64,000 nt of DNA from Pinisolibacter aquiterrae (lineage in GTDB: Bacteria; Pseudomonadota; Alphaproteobacteria; Rhizobiales; Ancalomicrobiaceae), in contig NZ_JAFNIH010000027.1 in the NCBI RefSeq assembly GCF_019160155.1, positions 62,001-126,000 of the forward strand, given 5' to 3'. Shown here piece by piece: positions 36,977-46,420 of this stretch (the stretch's first letter is position 1; every line of letters begins with the position of its first letter). The notes beneath the pieces were generated by a model that worked only from the letters and a program-made list of their open reading frames with translations, did no database searches and was not told the origin of the DNA. Made by a program: the position numbers and the translations under genes.

Positions 36977-38716
36977 ATGGCGCGACTTTCAGATATCAGC
37001 CTGGACGAGATAACCATAAATTATCCGAATAAAATTCTGATCGTGACGAATATATTCGGCGGAATGATCGCGGCATTGATCGCCGTTGTTTCGTTATTGT
37101 ATGTCTATGGAATTCTCAGCATATTTTCTATGATTTATGATGCGTTTTGGCGTTTCGGCTTCAGCTTTCCGGCGTACGAATTCATCATATCGAACTTGGG
37201 GGTTCGACGTGGAAGTCCCCCGCAAGATTTTCTGAAGGCTCTCATCGTCATCGTGACGATCATCATCTTCGGCGTCTATTACATTCGATTTTCGATTGCC
37301 GCCTATAAGTTCGGCTTGGCCAGACTGGGGGCCGGGCTGCTCCAGTGGCGCAACAGCGGCGTCCCGCACGGCGTTCCCGAACGGTTCCACTCACCGCTCG
37401 ACGTGATGACCAAGCTCATCAAGAAAGAGAAGTACTCTTCCGACATCAAGCCCGGCGACATCACGGCGCTCTTCGGCCTCAATGCCCAACACATGTCTCC
37501 GACGGCAGCCGCCGCGGCGCAGAGGACTTTCGGTCCCGCGAGGACGCGTTGGATGAAGGGCGTGCTGAGGGATGTGGTCACGATGGCGGTGTTCGTCGGG
37601 GGGATCATCTGGATCCACATGCAATCGCCGTCGAACCAGCCTCCCCTCGGGGCCTTGGCTCAATTGCTCCAATCGGCGGGTCTGTGGCCCTCTCTGGCGC
37701 GCGTCCTGTTCCCGATGTCGTTGGCGGCCATCGCGCTGATCGTCTTCGCGGCGCTGGACTACGCGTATGTCGGTCTCATGGTTCCGAAGAAGAGTTGGCG
37801 CGCGGAGAGCGAGACACGCGTCGATCGGGCGGTCGCGTCGCTTCCGCCGAACCTGATCCATCACGAGTTCCCGGCACGAATGGGATCTCATGGGGACGGT
37901 GAGAAGTCGCGTTTCCTCTATCCCCTCGCCAGCGAAGTCGCGGCGACGAGCGTCGGTCAGACCGGGAACTTCGCTCTGGTCGGGCTGCTCGAGCAGGACG
38001 CCGTCGCGATCGCAAATCCCGACGAACCCGCGGCCAAATTCCGTCTCATGACGGGTTGGCTCCTGATTTTGGCCGGCCTGCTCGTCGGGCTGTTCGGGCT
38101 TTGGCCGTCCGGCGCCGCGGGCGCCTTCGTGACGCGCACGCTGCCCGCGGCCGACGTCGTCGTCACGCCGGTGGTTCAGATCGCGCTGGCGGTTTTCGCC
38201 GCGCGGCTTCTCTCGCGGGGGCGTGCCTATCTGGCGGAGGCGGAAGCGGCGCTGGAAGCGCATTGGTTCAAATCGGAAGCGCTGGCCTTCCAGATGCAGG
38301 GCACGACTTCCAAGTCCGAGATCAAGATCGGAGGTGCGACGGACAGTATCGGTACGACGTCGATCGTCTATCGGTCGGAGTTTCTCTACGACCTGACGGC
38401 GGCGACCGTGGTCGCCGAGGCGGCGTCTCTGGGAGCAGAGCGCCGGCTCGTCGGCTTCGAGAAGACTCCGGCGAGCACGGACCTGCTGGGATCGGCGTTG
38501 GCCGAAATCCGAGCCATCGTTTCGACGCGGGCGGCACCGATCACGGTCGACATCGCGCATGGCGGTCTGCAGGACCAGATCGACGCCAATCTTCGTGTCG
38601 ACGCTCACCGCGCCGGTGTGATCGAGGCGGCCCGGCTCGAGGCTCAGCGCGCGGCGACGGCGCAACTCGGAGCGACGCCACCGCCGCCGCGTCTTTCTCG
38701 CGGCGACGAAACCTGA
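36977..38716 (+). CDS. Orphan multi-spanning membrane protein
   Basis: This 579-residue protein has hydrophobic segments near 20-48, 85-110, 200-218, 240-268, 352-375 and 388-412, and a soluble C-terminal region of about 165 residues rich in Ala. I recognise no family or motif. The first 350 bases of the gene and its upstream region are clearly lower in GC than the neighbours and use codons such as ATA and AAT that are rare in this window, a sign of acquired DNA or unusual origin. A GAAGG site lies 6 bases before the ATG. It lies between tam and asd on the opposite strand and is probably monocistronic. Confidence 0.75.
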   Translation: MARLSDISLDEITINYPNKILIVTNIFGGMIAALIAVVSLLYVYGILSIFSMIYDAFWRFGFSFPAYEFIISNLGVRRGSPPQDFLKALIVIVTIIIFGVYYIRFSIAAYKFGLARLGAGLLQWRNSGVPHGVPERFHSPLDVMTKLIKKEKYSSDIKPGDITALFGLNAQHMSPTAAAAAQRTFGPARTRWMKGVLRDVVTMAVFVGGIIWIHMQSPSNQPPLGALAQLLQSAGLWPSLARVLFPMSLAAIALIVFAALDYAYVGLMVPKKSWRAESETRVDRAVASLPPNLIHHEFPARMGSHGDGEKSRFLYPLASEVAATSVGQTGNFALVGLLEQDAVAIANPDEPAAKFRLMTGWLLILAGLLVGLFGLWPSGAAGAFVTRTLPAADVVVTPVVQIALAVFAARLLSRGRAYLAEAEAALEAHWFKSEALAFQMQGTTSKSEIKIGGATDSIGTTSIVYRSEFLYDLTAATVVAEAASLGAERRLVGFEKTPASTDLLGSALAEIRAIVSTRAAPITVDIAHGGLQDQIDANLRVDAHRAGVIEAARLEAQRAATAQLGATPPPPRLSRGDET

Positions 38717-38729
38717 CGCGGGGGCGAAG

Positions 38730-38767
38730 GCGATCACACCACTTTCGGAAGAATGCGGTGTGATCGC
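38730..38767. terminator. Stem-loop between convergent genes
   Basis: An 11-bp perfect stem (38730-38740 with 38757-38767) with a 16-base loop lies between the orphan membrane gene and asd, which converge. The pairing is strong, but no T-run follows on either strand, so termination is likely but not certain. Confidence 0.5.
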
Positions 38768-38777
38768 AATGCTCCGA

Positions 38778-39815
38778 TCACGCGGCCTTTTCGGCCTTCG
38801 GCTTGATCAACTTGCGGTTGACCAGCACCTCGGCGATCTGCACCGCGTTCAGCGCCGCGCCCTTGCGCAGGTTGTCGGAGACGCACCAGAAGGCGAGGCC
38901 GTTCTCGACCGTGTTGTCCTCGCGGATGCGGGAGATGTAGGTCGCGTCCTCGCCGGCCGCCTCGTGCGGGGTGATGTAGCCACCCGGCTCGTGCTTGTCG
39001 ATGACCAGCACGCCCGGCGCCTCCCGCAGGATGTCGCGCGCCTCGTCGGCGGTGACCGGCTTGGCGAACTCGACGTTGACCGACTCGGAATGGGAGATGA
39101 ACACCGGCACGCGCACGCAGGTGGCGGTCAGCTTGATCTTCGGGTCGAGAATCTTCTTGGTCTCGGCCATCATCTTCCACTCTTCCTTCGTGAACCCGTC
39201 CTCCATGAACACGTCGATGTGGGGGATCAGGTTGAAGGCGATGCGCTTGGGGAACTTCTTCGGCTCGACCGGATCGGTCACGAAGACCGCGCGGGTCTGC
39301 TCGAAGAGCTCGTCCATGCCTTCCTTGCCGGCGCCGGAGACCGACTGGTAGGTGGAGACGACGACGCGCTTGATCTGATACTCGTCGTGCAGCGGCTTCA
39401 GCGCCACGACGAGCTGGGCGGTCGAGCAGTTGGGGTTGGCGATGATGTTCTTCTTGGTGAAGCCGACGATGGCGTCGGCGTTCACTTCCGGAACGATCAG
39501 CGGCACCTCGGCGTCGTAGCGCCAGGCCGAGGAATTGTCGATGACGACGCAGCCCTGCGCCGCGATCTTCGGCGACCACGCCTTGGAGACGTCGCCGCCG
39601 GCCGACATGAGGCAGATGTCGACGTCGGAGAAGTCGTAATTGTCGAGGACCTTGGTCTTCAGCGTCTTGTCGCCGAAGGAGACCTCGGTGCCGAGCGAGC
39701 GGCTCGAAGCGAGCGGTACGACTTCCGAAACCGGAAAGCCGCGCTCGGCCAGGATGTCGAGCATTTCCCGACCCACGTTGCCGGTGGCTCCGACGACAGC
39801 GACCTTGTAACCCAT
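38778..39815 (-). CDS. asd: Aspartate-semialdehyde dehydrogenase
   Basis: This 345-residue Asd protein makes aspartate semialdehyde, the branch point to lysine, threonine, methionine and diaminopimelate. It opens with the NADP-binding VAVVGATGNVGREML, carries the catalytic cysteine C130 in NPNCSTAQLV, and later has the RVPVFISHSESV segment with the acid-base histidine. The length is normal. It is a housekeeping gene, probably with its own promoter in the long upstream spacer. Confidence 0.97.
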   Translation of the reverse strand: MGYKVAVVGATGNVGREMLDILAERGFPVSEVVPLASSRSLGTEVSFGDKTLKTKVLDNYDFSDVDICLMSAGGDVSKAWSPKIAAQGCVVIDNSSAWRYDAEVPLIVPEVNADAIVGFTKKNIIANPNCSTAQLVVALKPLHDEYQIKRVVVSTYQSVSGAGKEGMDELFEQTRAVFVTDPVEPKKFPKRIAFNLIPHIDVFMEDGFTKEEWKMMAETKKILDPKIKLTATCVRVPVFISHSESVNVEFAKPVTADEARDILREAPGVLVIDKHEPGGYITPHEAAGEDATYISRIREDNTVENGLAFWCVSDNLRKGAALNAVQIAEVLVNRKLIKPKAEKAA

Positions 39816-40332
39816 GTTCTCAATTCCCCGCGTGATCGACGTCTCTCCCGTTGGACCTGGAGGACCTGGATCGCTTTTTCGAGGGGTCGAGAAAGGGAAC
39901 CGTTCGGTCCTCCGCCGCCCTCGTCACCCGCCGGGAGAGGGCTGCGGGAGGTCGAGAGCCTGCGTCAGCCGGCGACCGTGGTGGTCGCCGTCGTCGTGGT
40001 CGATTTCGTTTTCGTCGTGATGACGATCGACATGACGGACGCGTGTTCCCGAACAGTTGACGGCTCTCGCGGGTGTCGCGCGAGCCGGCACCGAAAAGCC
40101 CGAAACCCGCGGGGAAGTCAAGGGGCGTCGCGCCGCTTGCGTACTGATCCCGATCGTCGCGCGCGGACGCCGGGCGCGAGCGACGAAACGAACGAGCGAC
40201 CGAAAAACATCTCCGATTTCACGAATTGCGGTTTTCCGAGGTTGTCGCCGAGGGCGGCTTGATCGACACTGCGGCGACCGGATCGCGGGGCATCGAACGA
40301 CCACGCGACCAGAGACCCCGAGGGAGACGCTC
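39816..40332. other. Long spacer between asd and TRAP transporter genes
   Basis: These 517 bases separate two divergent genes and hold no convincing coding region. They should contain both promoters. A GC-rich stem-loop (about 40061-40087, CGGCTC/GAGCCG arms with further inner pairs) lies in the middle; its role is unknown. I see no tRNA and no riboswitch I can name. Confidence 0.4.
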
Positions 40333-41295
40333 ATGAAGGCCCGTTCCATGTTCGCCCGGCTCGCCGCCGTGGCGTTCGCCGCCACCGCTTCGTTGTCGCT
40401 CACCGTCGGCGCGCGCGCCGACGAGTTCATCACCGTTCTGTCGGGGGGCACCTCCGGCGTCTACTATCCGCTCGGCGTGGCGCTGGCCAAGATCTACGGC
40501 GAGAAGATCCCCGGCGCGCGGCCGACCGTGCAGGCGACCAAGGCCTCGGTCGAGAACCTCAATCTCCTCCAGCAGGGCAAGGGCGAGGTCGCCTTCACCC
40601 TCGGCGACAGTCTCGCCGCCGCCTGGAAGGGCGACGCGGAGGCCGGCTTCAAGGCGCCGCTGACCAAGCTTCGCGGCATGACCGCGATCTATTCCAACTA
40701 CATCCAGATCGTCGCCTCCAAGGAGAGCGGCATCAAGACGCTCGCCGATCTCAAGGGCAAGCGTCTCTCGGTCGGCGCGCCGAAGTCGGGCACCGAGCTC
40801 AACGCGCGCGCCATCCTCGCCGCCGCCGGCCTGACCTACGCCGATCTCGGCAAGGTCGAATATCTCTCCTTCGGCGAATCGGTCGAGCTGATGAAGAACC
40901 GCCAGCTCGACGCGACCCTGCAGTCGGCCGGCCTCGGCGTCGCCTCGATCCGCGATCTCTCCACCTCCGTCGACATCACCGTGGTGGAGATCCCGAAGGC
41001 GGTGATCGAAAAAGCCGGCGCGCCCTTCGTCGCCGGAGAGATCCCGGCCGGCACCTACGGCAAGCAGGACACGGCGGTCCACACCGCGGCGGTCGTCAAC
41101 TATCTCGCCACCCGCGCCGATCTCTCCGACGATCTGGTCTACCAGATGACCAAATCGCTCTACGAGAGCCTGCCCGAGCTCCAGGCCGCGCATGCCGCCG
41201 CCAAGGCGATCAAGCTCGAGAACGCCAAGATCGGCATGCCCCTGCCGATCCATCCGGGTGCCGCGAAGTATTTCGCGGAAAAAGGCCTCAAGTGA
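40333..41295 (+). CDS. TAXI-family TRAP transporter substrate-binding protein
   Basis: This 320-residue periplasmic receptor has a signal peptide (about residues 1-29, ending GARADE). The TAXI-family hallmark ITVLSGGTSGVYYPLGVALAKIY follows, then KGKRLSVGAPKSGTELNARAIL and FAEKGLK at the end. It delivers a small organic acid or similar ligand to the fused TRAP permease encoded 92 bases downstream. The ligand is not predictable; TAXI systems are known for substrates such as alpha-ketoglutarate and glutamate in some bacteria. The ATG follows GGGAGA. Confidence 0.93.
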   Translation: MKARSMFARLAAVAFAATASLSLTVGARADEFITVLSGGTSGVYYPLGVALAKIYGEKIPGARPTVQATKASVENLNLLQQGKGEVAFTLGDSLAAAWKGDAEAGFKAPLTKLRGMTAIYSNYIQIVASKESGIKTLADLKGKRLSVGAPKSGTELNARAILAAAGLTYADLGKVEYLSFGESVELMKNRQLDATLQSAGLGVASIRDLSTSVDITVVEIPKAVIEKAGAPFVAGEIPAGTYGKQDTAVHTAAVVNYLATRADLSDDLVYQMTKSLYESLPELQAAHAAAKAIKLENAKIGMPLPIHPGAAKYFAEKGLK

Positions 41296-41387
41296 CGTCG
41301 GCGGCGGGCGGGGTCCCTCCCGCTCGCGCCTCGATCGGCCGTCGGTGACGCGTCACGGGCGGCGTTTCTCTTCCTCGGAGCACCCCC

Positions 41388-43679
41388 ATGGTACAGGCGG
41401 ACGCCTCGCACGCCGATGACGCGCCGGTCGTCGTGATCGATCCGGAACACGGCATTCCCGCCGATCACGGCGAGGGATTCTCGGGGCGGCTGCTCTATTG
41501 GATCTGCGTCGCCTTTTCCGCCTTCCAGGTGGTGACCGCCTTTTCGATCCCGCTCGATCGGCCGATCGTCGCCGGCCTCACCGCGATCCACCTGACCGAG
41601 GCGGTCTTCGCGCTGTGGGCGGTGTGGCTCGGGGTTCAGGCGGCGCGGCGGCGGGTCGGCTACGACGGGGTGCTCGGCTTTCTCACGCTGCTCGCCGCCT
41701 TCGTTCTGGTGGCGCGGTTCACCGGCAATCCGCCGAGCCAGGTGGTGCGGGCGCTGCACGTCGGGTTCCTGTGTCTGGTCGGCGGGTCGGCGCTGGCGCT
41801 GCACCGGGCGCGAAGCCGGGTCGACGCGCTGGTGCTCGCGGCGCTGGCGATCGCGGGCTTCGCGGTCGGGCTCTATCACTGGGCCTTCTACGAGGATCTG
41901 GTGTCGCGGTCGGGCGACATGACGGGGCCGGACATGGTCGTCGGCATCGCCGCGCTGGTGGTGCTGTTCGTCCTGGTGTGGCGCTTCATGGGGCCGGCGC
42001 TGCCGATCGTGGCGGGTGTGTTCCTCGCCTATTGCCTGTTCGGCGATCATCTGCCGCGGCCGCTCGATCATCGCCCCTACGGGCTGGCGCAGGTGATCGA
42101 GCACATGTCCTTCGGCACCGAGGGGCTCTACGCGACGCCGACCCTGGTGTCGGCGACCTACATCTTCCTCTTCATCCTGTTCGGCGCGTTCCTGGAACGG
42201 GCGGGCATGATCGCGCTCTTCACCGACGTGGCGATGGGCCTCTTCGGCGCGGCGCGCGGTGGGCCGGCCAAGGTGGCGGTGTTCTCCTCGGCGCTGATGG
42301 GGACGATCTCCGGGTCGGGCGTCGCCAACGTCGTCTCGACCGGGCAGTTCACGATCCCGCTGATGAAGCGCTTCGGCTATCGGGCGGCCTTCGCCGGCGG
42401 CGTCGAGGCGACCGCCTCGATGGGCGGGCAGATCATGCCGCCGGTGATGGGGGCGGTCGCCTTCATCATGGCCGAGACGATCGACGTGCCCTATCTCGAG
42501 ATCGTCAAGGCGGCACTGGTGCCGGCGCTGCTCTATTACGCCTCCGCCTTCCTGGCGGTGCATCTCGAGGCCGGGCGCTGCGGTCTCCTCGGGCTCGCGC
42601 GCGAGGATCTGCCCAAAGCGGGCAAGGCGCTGGCGGCGCGGTGGTATCTGGTGCTGCCGTTGGCGGTGCTGGTGTGGCTGCTCTTCTCCGGCTACACGCC
42701 GCTCTTCGCCGGCTCGGTCGGCCTCGCCTTGACGGTGCTCCTCGTCATCGCCGGGTCGATGGCGCTCGGCATCGGCTCGCAGGCGATCCGGATCGTGTTC
42801 TGGGTGGTGCTCGGATGCCTCGCGGCGGGGTCGCTGGCGGTCGGGGTGACGACGGTGCTGGTGCTGGTCGGGGCGGCGATGATCGTCTCGGCCTTCACCC
42901 ACGGCGGTCGCGAGACGCTGGTGCTCTGCCGCGACGCGCTCGCCGACGGGGCGCGACAGGCGCTCCCGGTGGGTCTCGCCTGCGCGGTGGTCGGCATCGT
43001 CGTCGGCACCATGACGCTGACCGGCGTCGGCACGATCTTCGGCAACTGGGTGGTGTCGATCGGCAAGGACTCGCTGGTCTCCTCGCTGATCCTGACCATG
43101 CTGGTCTCCCTCGTGCTCGGCATGGGCATTCCGACCATCCCGAACTACATCATCACCTCGTCGATCGCCGCTCCCGCGCTGCTGGCGCTGGGCGTACCGC
43201 TGATCGTCAGCCACATGTTCGTGTTCTATTTCGGCATCATGGCCGATCTGACCCCGCCGGTGGCGCTCGCCGCCTTCGCCGCCGCGCCGATCGCCCGCGT
43301 CTCCGGCTTCCGGATCGGTTTCGAGGCGCTCAGGATCGCTCTGCCGGGCTTCGTCATTCCGTTCATGGCGGTCTACGACCCGGCCCTGATGCTGCAGTCG
43401 CATGGATCGGCGATCGGCGTCGCCCATTGGGCCGACGTCGCCTACATGATCGTCAAGGCACTGGTGGCGGTGACGCTGTGGGGCGTCGCCTCGATCGGGT
43501 TCGGCCGGGCGCATCTGACCTGGATGGAACGCGGGCTGGCGATGGTGGCGGCCGGGTTCCTGGTGGCGGCGGTGTCGTGGACCGACGGGGTCGGCTTCGC
43601 GCTGGCGATCGGCGTCGCCGCTCTGCACTGGATGCGGACGCGGGGGCTCGCCTCGACGTCCGGGGCTGCGGCGCGATGA
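41388..43679 (+). CDS. TRAP transporter fused permease (DctQM type)
   Basis: This 763-residue integral membrane protein joins the small four-helix Q domain (about 35-210) to the large 12-helix M domain (about 215-700). Landmarks include the LMGTISGSGVANVVSTGQFTIPLMKRFGY segment and VLGMGIPTIPNYIITSSIAAPAL in the transport core. Fused permeases of this sort go with TAXI receptors. It uses an ion gradient rather than ATP. Its stop overlaps the DUF1850 gene start. Confidence 0.93.
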   Translation: MVQADASHADDAPVVVIDPEHGIPADHGEGFSGRLLYWICVAFSAFQVVTAFSIPLDRPIVAGLTAIHLTEAVFALWAVWLGVQAARRRVGYDGVLGFLTLLAAFVLVARFTGNPPSQVVRALHVGFLCLVGGSALALHRARSRVDALVLAALAIAGFAVGLYHWAFYEDLVSRSGDMTGPDMVVGIAALVVLFVLVWRFMGPALPIVAGVFLAYCLFGDHLPRPLDHRPYGLAQVIEHMSFGTEGLYATPTLVSATYIFLFILFGAFLERAGMIALFTDVAMGLFGAARGGPAKVAVFSSALMGTISGSGVANVVSTGQFTIPLMKRFGYRAAFAGGVEATASMGGQIMPPVMGAVAFIMAETIDVPYLEIVKAALVPALLYYASAFLAVHLEAGRCGLLGLAREDLPKAGKALAARWYLVLPLAVLVWLLFSGYTPLFAGSVGLALTVLLVIAGSMALGIGSQAIRIVFWVVLGCLAAGSLAVGVTTVLVLVGAAMIVSAFTHGGRETLVLCRDALADGARQALPVGLACAVVGIVVGTMTLTGVGTIFGNWVVSIGKDSLVSSLILTMLVSLVLGMGIPTIPNYIITSSIAAPALLALGVPLIVSHMFVFYFGIMADLTPPVALAAFAAAPIARVSGFRIGFEALRIALPGFVIPFMAVYDPALMLQSHGSAIGVAHWADVAYMIVKALVAVTLWGVASIGFGRAHLTWMERGLAMVAAGFLVAAVSWTDGVGFALAIGVAALHWMRTRGLASTSGAAAR

Positions 43680-44062
43680 AGCTCTGCCTCCTGGTCGGCG
43701 CGCTGGTGCTGCCGCTCTCGGGCGAGCGGGCGACGCTCGCCTGGACCCATTCGGTGGAAAAGCAGCTGTGGGAAGAGGACTGGCGGGCGACCGCCACGGG
43801 GCCGGTGATCGAGGCGGCGCGGGTGCGCGGTTCCGGCGCCGGGATGGAGGCGGGCGAGGGCGCGCATCGCGTCGGCGACGCCTGGGAGTGGCTGCCGAAA
43901 CCGCCGCCGCCCGCGCGCGTGGTGCTGGCGCGCTCCGGCGCGACGGCGGATTGGCGGATCTGCGAAGAGGGCGTCTGCCGACCGATGAGCGCGATCCTGC
44001 CGGTCGAGGCCGATCGGGTGACGCTCACCGTATGCGACGACGCCGGTCGGCCGAGGGGCTGA
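43676..44062 (+). CDS. DUF1850 protein associated with TAXI-TRAP transporters
   Basis: This 128-residue protein has a short N-terminal hydrophobic stretch and the conserved WTHSVEKQLWEEDWR segment of DUF1850, including a conserved acidic/Trp core and a C-terminal ICEEGVCRPM cysteine pair. It is repeatedly found next to TAXI-TRAP genes and is probably an accessory membrane-associated subunit; its exact job is unknown. The ATG overlaps the permease stop (ATGA), so it is the third gene of the operon. Confidence 0.82.
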   Translation: MKLCLLVGALVLPLSGERATLAWTHSVEKQLWEEDWRATATGPVIEAARVRGSGAGMEAGEGAHRVGDAWEWLPKPPPPARVVLARSGATADWRICEEGVCRPMSAILPVEADRVTLTVCDDAGRPRG

Positions 44063-44065
44063 GGT

Positions 44066-44863
44066 TCAGACGCGCGGCCGGAACGGGGCGAGGATCAGGT
44101 CGCCGACACGGGCGAGGCCGGTCTCGATCGCGGTGAAGGCACTGTCGGGGCAGCGCACCAGGATGAGATCGCGCAAGCCGATCACCACCACCAGCATCAT
44201 CGCCCAGGCGATCACCACGTCGGAGAGGAAGTGCGAGCCGAAGGCCATGCGGTTGGCCGAGATCGCGACCATCCAGGCGACGACGACGGCGAGGGTCGGC
44301 CGGCGCCAGCTCTCCGGCGCCACGAAGACCAGCGCCAGCAGCCAGGCCGCGCCGGAGGCCTCGCCGGAGGGGAACGAGCAGTTGGTCGGGCACTGGCCGC
44401 CGGGGATCCAGGCGGGCATGAAGGTCCACGAGCCGCCGAAGAGCGTGGTCTCCGACGGGCGCGGACGGCTCCAGACCTCCTTGAAGAAGGCGTTGACCAG
44501 AAGCCCCGGGCCGATCGCCAGCGTGGTGGCGAGGAAGACCAGTTCGCGGGTCGGGATCAGGCGGGCGAGCAGCGGCGCGACGATCTTGGCGAGGAGGGCG
44601 AGGACGATCAGGATCGTCGCCCATCGCGTGACCCCCATGCCGGCCTGCCGCAGGGTCTGGAGAAAGAGGACGTTCTCGGCCGGGAACTCGGTGTCGACGG
44701 CGACGCCGGGGGCGTGGAAGAGGCCGGCGACGGCGATGTCGAGGCCGGGGACGACGAGGGCGATGCCCGACACCAGCGCGAGGAGGCCGAAGGCGGCGGC
44801 GATCGGATGGGCGGCCACGATCCAGGCGAGAAGGGTCTCGGCGGTCTCAGGGCGGCGCGTCAT
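44066..44863 (-). CDS. PAP2-family phosphatase (membrane)
   Basis: This 265-residue membrane protein has about six hydrophobic helices and the three-part PAP2 signature: KEVWSRPRPSE (about residue 128), FPSGEASGAAWL (about 164) and SANRMAFGSHFLSDV (about 204). Family members dephosphorylate lipid phosphates or isoprenyl pyrophosphates at the outer face of the inner membrane. It converges with the TRAP operon only 3 bases from the DUF1850 stop. Confidence 0.88.
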   Translation of the reverse strand: MTRRPETAETLLAWIVAAHPIAAAFGLLALVSGIALVVPGLDIAVAGLFHAPGVAVDTEFPAENVLFLQTLRQAGMGVTRWATILIVLALLAKIVAPLLARLIPTRELVFLATTLAIGPGLLVNAFFKEVWSRPRPSETTLFGGSWTFMPAWIPGGQCPTNCSFPSGEASGAAWLLALVFVAPESWRRPTLAVVVAWMVAISANRMAFGSHFLSDVVIAWAMMLVVVIGLRDLILVRCPDSAFTAIETGLARVGDLILAPFRPRV

Positions 44864-44972
44864 GCGATCTCCGGGGGCGGGGGACGTTGGGAGGGGACGG
44901 GGTCTTTCCTCTAGCCGGTTCTCCGGCCGCGTGCAAAAGTCGGACGATCAGGTCCGCGTGAGGGAAGCGACG

Positions 44973-45632
44973 ATGATCGACGGAGACTGGGTGGCGGCGC
45001 TGCCGACGGCGGCGACGGTCGCGGCCTATGCGGCGGCGGTGTTGCTCCTGGTGTTCACGCCGGGGCCGGACATGGCGCTGTTCCTCGGGCGGACGCTCAC
45101 CGACGGACGGGCGGCGGGGCTCGCCGCGCTCGCCGGCACCACGGCCGGGCTCTATGTCCACACCGCGCTCGCCGCCTTCGGCCTGTCGGCGCTGCTCGCG
45201 GCATCGGGCACCGCCTTCGCGATGCTCAAATGGGTCGGCGCCGCCTATCTCGTCTGGCTCGCGGTCGCGACGCTGCGGCACGGGTCGGCGTTCGAGCCGA
45301 GGGCGGGAACCGGCGAGCCGGTCTCGCTCGGCCGGGCCTTCGCGACCGGGCTCGGGGTCAACATCCTCAATCCGAAGATCGTGCTGTTCTTCGTGACCTT
45401 CCTGCCGCAGTTCGTCGATCCGGCCGATCCGCACGCCGCCTTTCGCATCGGCGTGCTCGGCGGGCTCTACGGGATCATCGGGGCGCCGTTCTGCGTGCTC
45501 CTGATCCTCGGCGCGGAGCGGGTCTCGGGCGCCTTCGCGCGGTCGCGGCGGCTCCGGCGGACGCTCGACGTGGCGACGGCGAGCCTCTTCGGCGCCTTCG
45601 CGGCGCGGCTGGTCCTGTCGCGATCGTCGTGA
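44973..45632 (+). CDS. LysE-family exporter
   Basis: This 219-residue transporter has about six membrane helices and the family motif FTPGPDMALFLGRTLTDGRAAG near residue 29, KWVGAAYLVWLA and NPKIVLFFVTFLPQFV. It is closer to the classical RhtB/LysE pattern than the gene at 34818. A GGGA ribosome-binding site precedes the ATG. It ends flush against the stop codon of the converging septation protein gene. Substrate unknown. Confidence 0.88.
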   Translation: MIDGDWVAALPTAATVAAYAAAVLLLVFTPGPDMALFLGRTLTDGRAAGLAALAGTTAGLYVHTALAAFGLSALLAASGTAFAMLKWVGAAYLVWLAVATLRHGSAFEPRAGTGEPVSLGRAFATGLGVNILNPKIVLFFVTFLPQFVDPADPHAAFRIGVLGGLYGIIGAPFCVLLILGAERVSGAFARSRRLRRTLDVATASLFGAFAARLVLSRSS

Positions 45633-46265
45633 TCAGGCGGCGCTGCCGTCGCCGCTCTCCTCGGACTTTTCGACCGAGTGGGCCTGGATCAGCGGGACCT
45701 GCGACAGGGCGAAGAGGAAGGTCAGCGGCATGATGCCGAAGACCTTGAACGACACCCAGGTGTCGGTCGAGAAATTGCGCCAGACCACCTCGTTGAGGGC
45801 GGCGAGGACGAAGAAGAAGATACCCCAACGGAAGGTGAGCTTGCGCCAGCCGTCCGCGTCGAGGTCGAACACCGCCTCGAAGACGAGGCCGAGCAACGAC
45901 TTGCCGAAGAGGAGGCCGCCGAGCAGGACGGCGCCGAACAGGACGTTGACGATGGTCGGCTTCAGCTTGATGAAGAGCTCGTCCTGAAGCCAGAGCGTCA
46001 GCGAGCCGAACACCATCACGACGACGCCGGAGACGAGCGGCATGATCGGCAGCCGCCGCACCGCGATCCAGGAGACGGTCAGCGCGACCACCGTCGCCAC
46101 CATGAAGGCGGCGGTGGCGGGATAGAGGCCGTAGGTCTTGCCGGTCAGGGCGTTGACCACGAAGAAGACGGCGAGCGGCCCCAGTTCGAGCGCCGCCTTG
46201 CGCCATCCGTGCAGGTCGGGGCGCCGGTCGGTCGCGGGCGAGGTGGGGGCTTCGGTCTCGGTCAT
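45633..46265 (-). CDS. yciB: Inner-membrane-spanning septation protein A (YciB/IspZ)
   Basis: This 210-residue membrane protein has about five to six helices. It matches the intracellular septation protein A family: [57 protein letters not shown] and [22 protein letters not shown]. It is linked to cell division and envelope integrity. The ATG at 46265 gives the usual start; a longer in-frame reading adds a Pro/Arg-rich tail. Confidence 0.92.
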   Translation of the reverse strand: MTETEAPTSPATDRRPDLHGWRKAALELGPLAVFFVVNALTGKTYGLYPATAAFMVATVVALTVSWIAVRRLPIMPLVSGVVVMVFGSLTLWLQDELFIKLKPTIVNVLFGAVLLGGLLFGKSLLGLVFEAVFDLDADGWRKLTFRWGIFFFVLAALNEVVWRNFSTDTWVSFKVFGIMPLTFLFALSQVPLIQAHSVEKSEESGDGSAA

Positions 46266-46420
46266 CGGCGGTCTTTCCGATCGTGCGGTCGCGGACGGCC
46301 CGGCGGCGAGGCCGCCGAAAGGCCGGGAGGCAGTGCCCATAACACATGGGGAGCGTCTTCGTCGCCTGCGAGGGGGCGGGATCGGCTATCGTCGTCTTCT
46401 CCGATTCGCATGAGGGCGCC

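Noticed and set aside
38730-38767. Riboswitch-like leader for asd (lysine riboswitch)
   Set aside because: The stem-loop lies after the asd stop, not before its start, and the asd upstream spacer shows no L-box pattern I can recognise.
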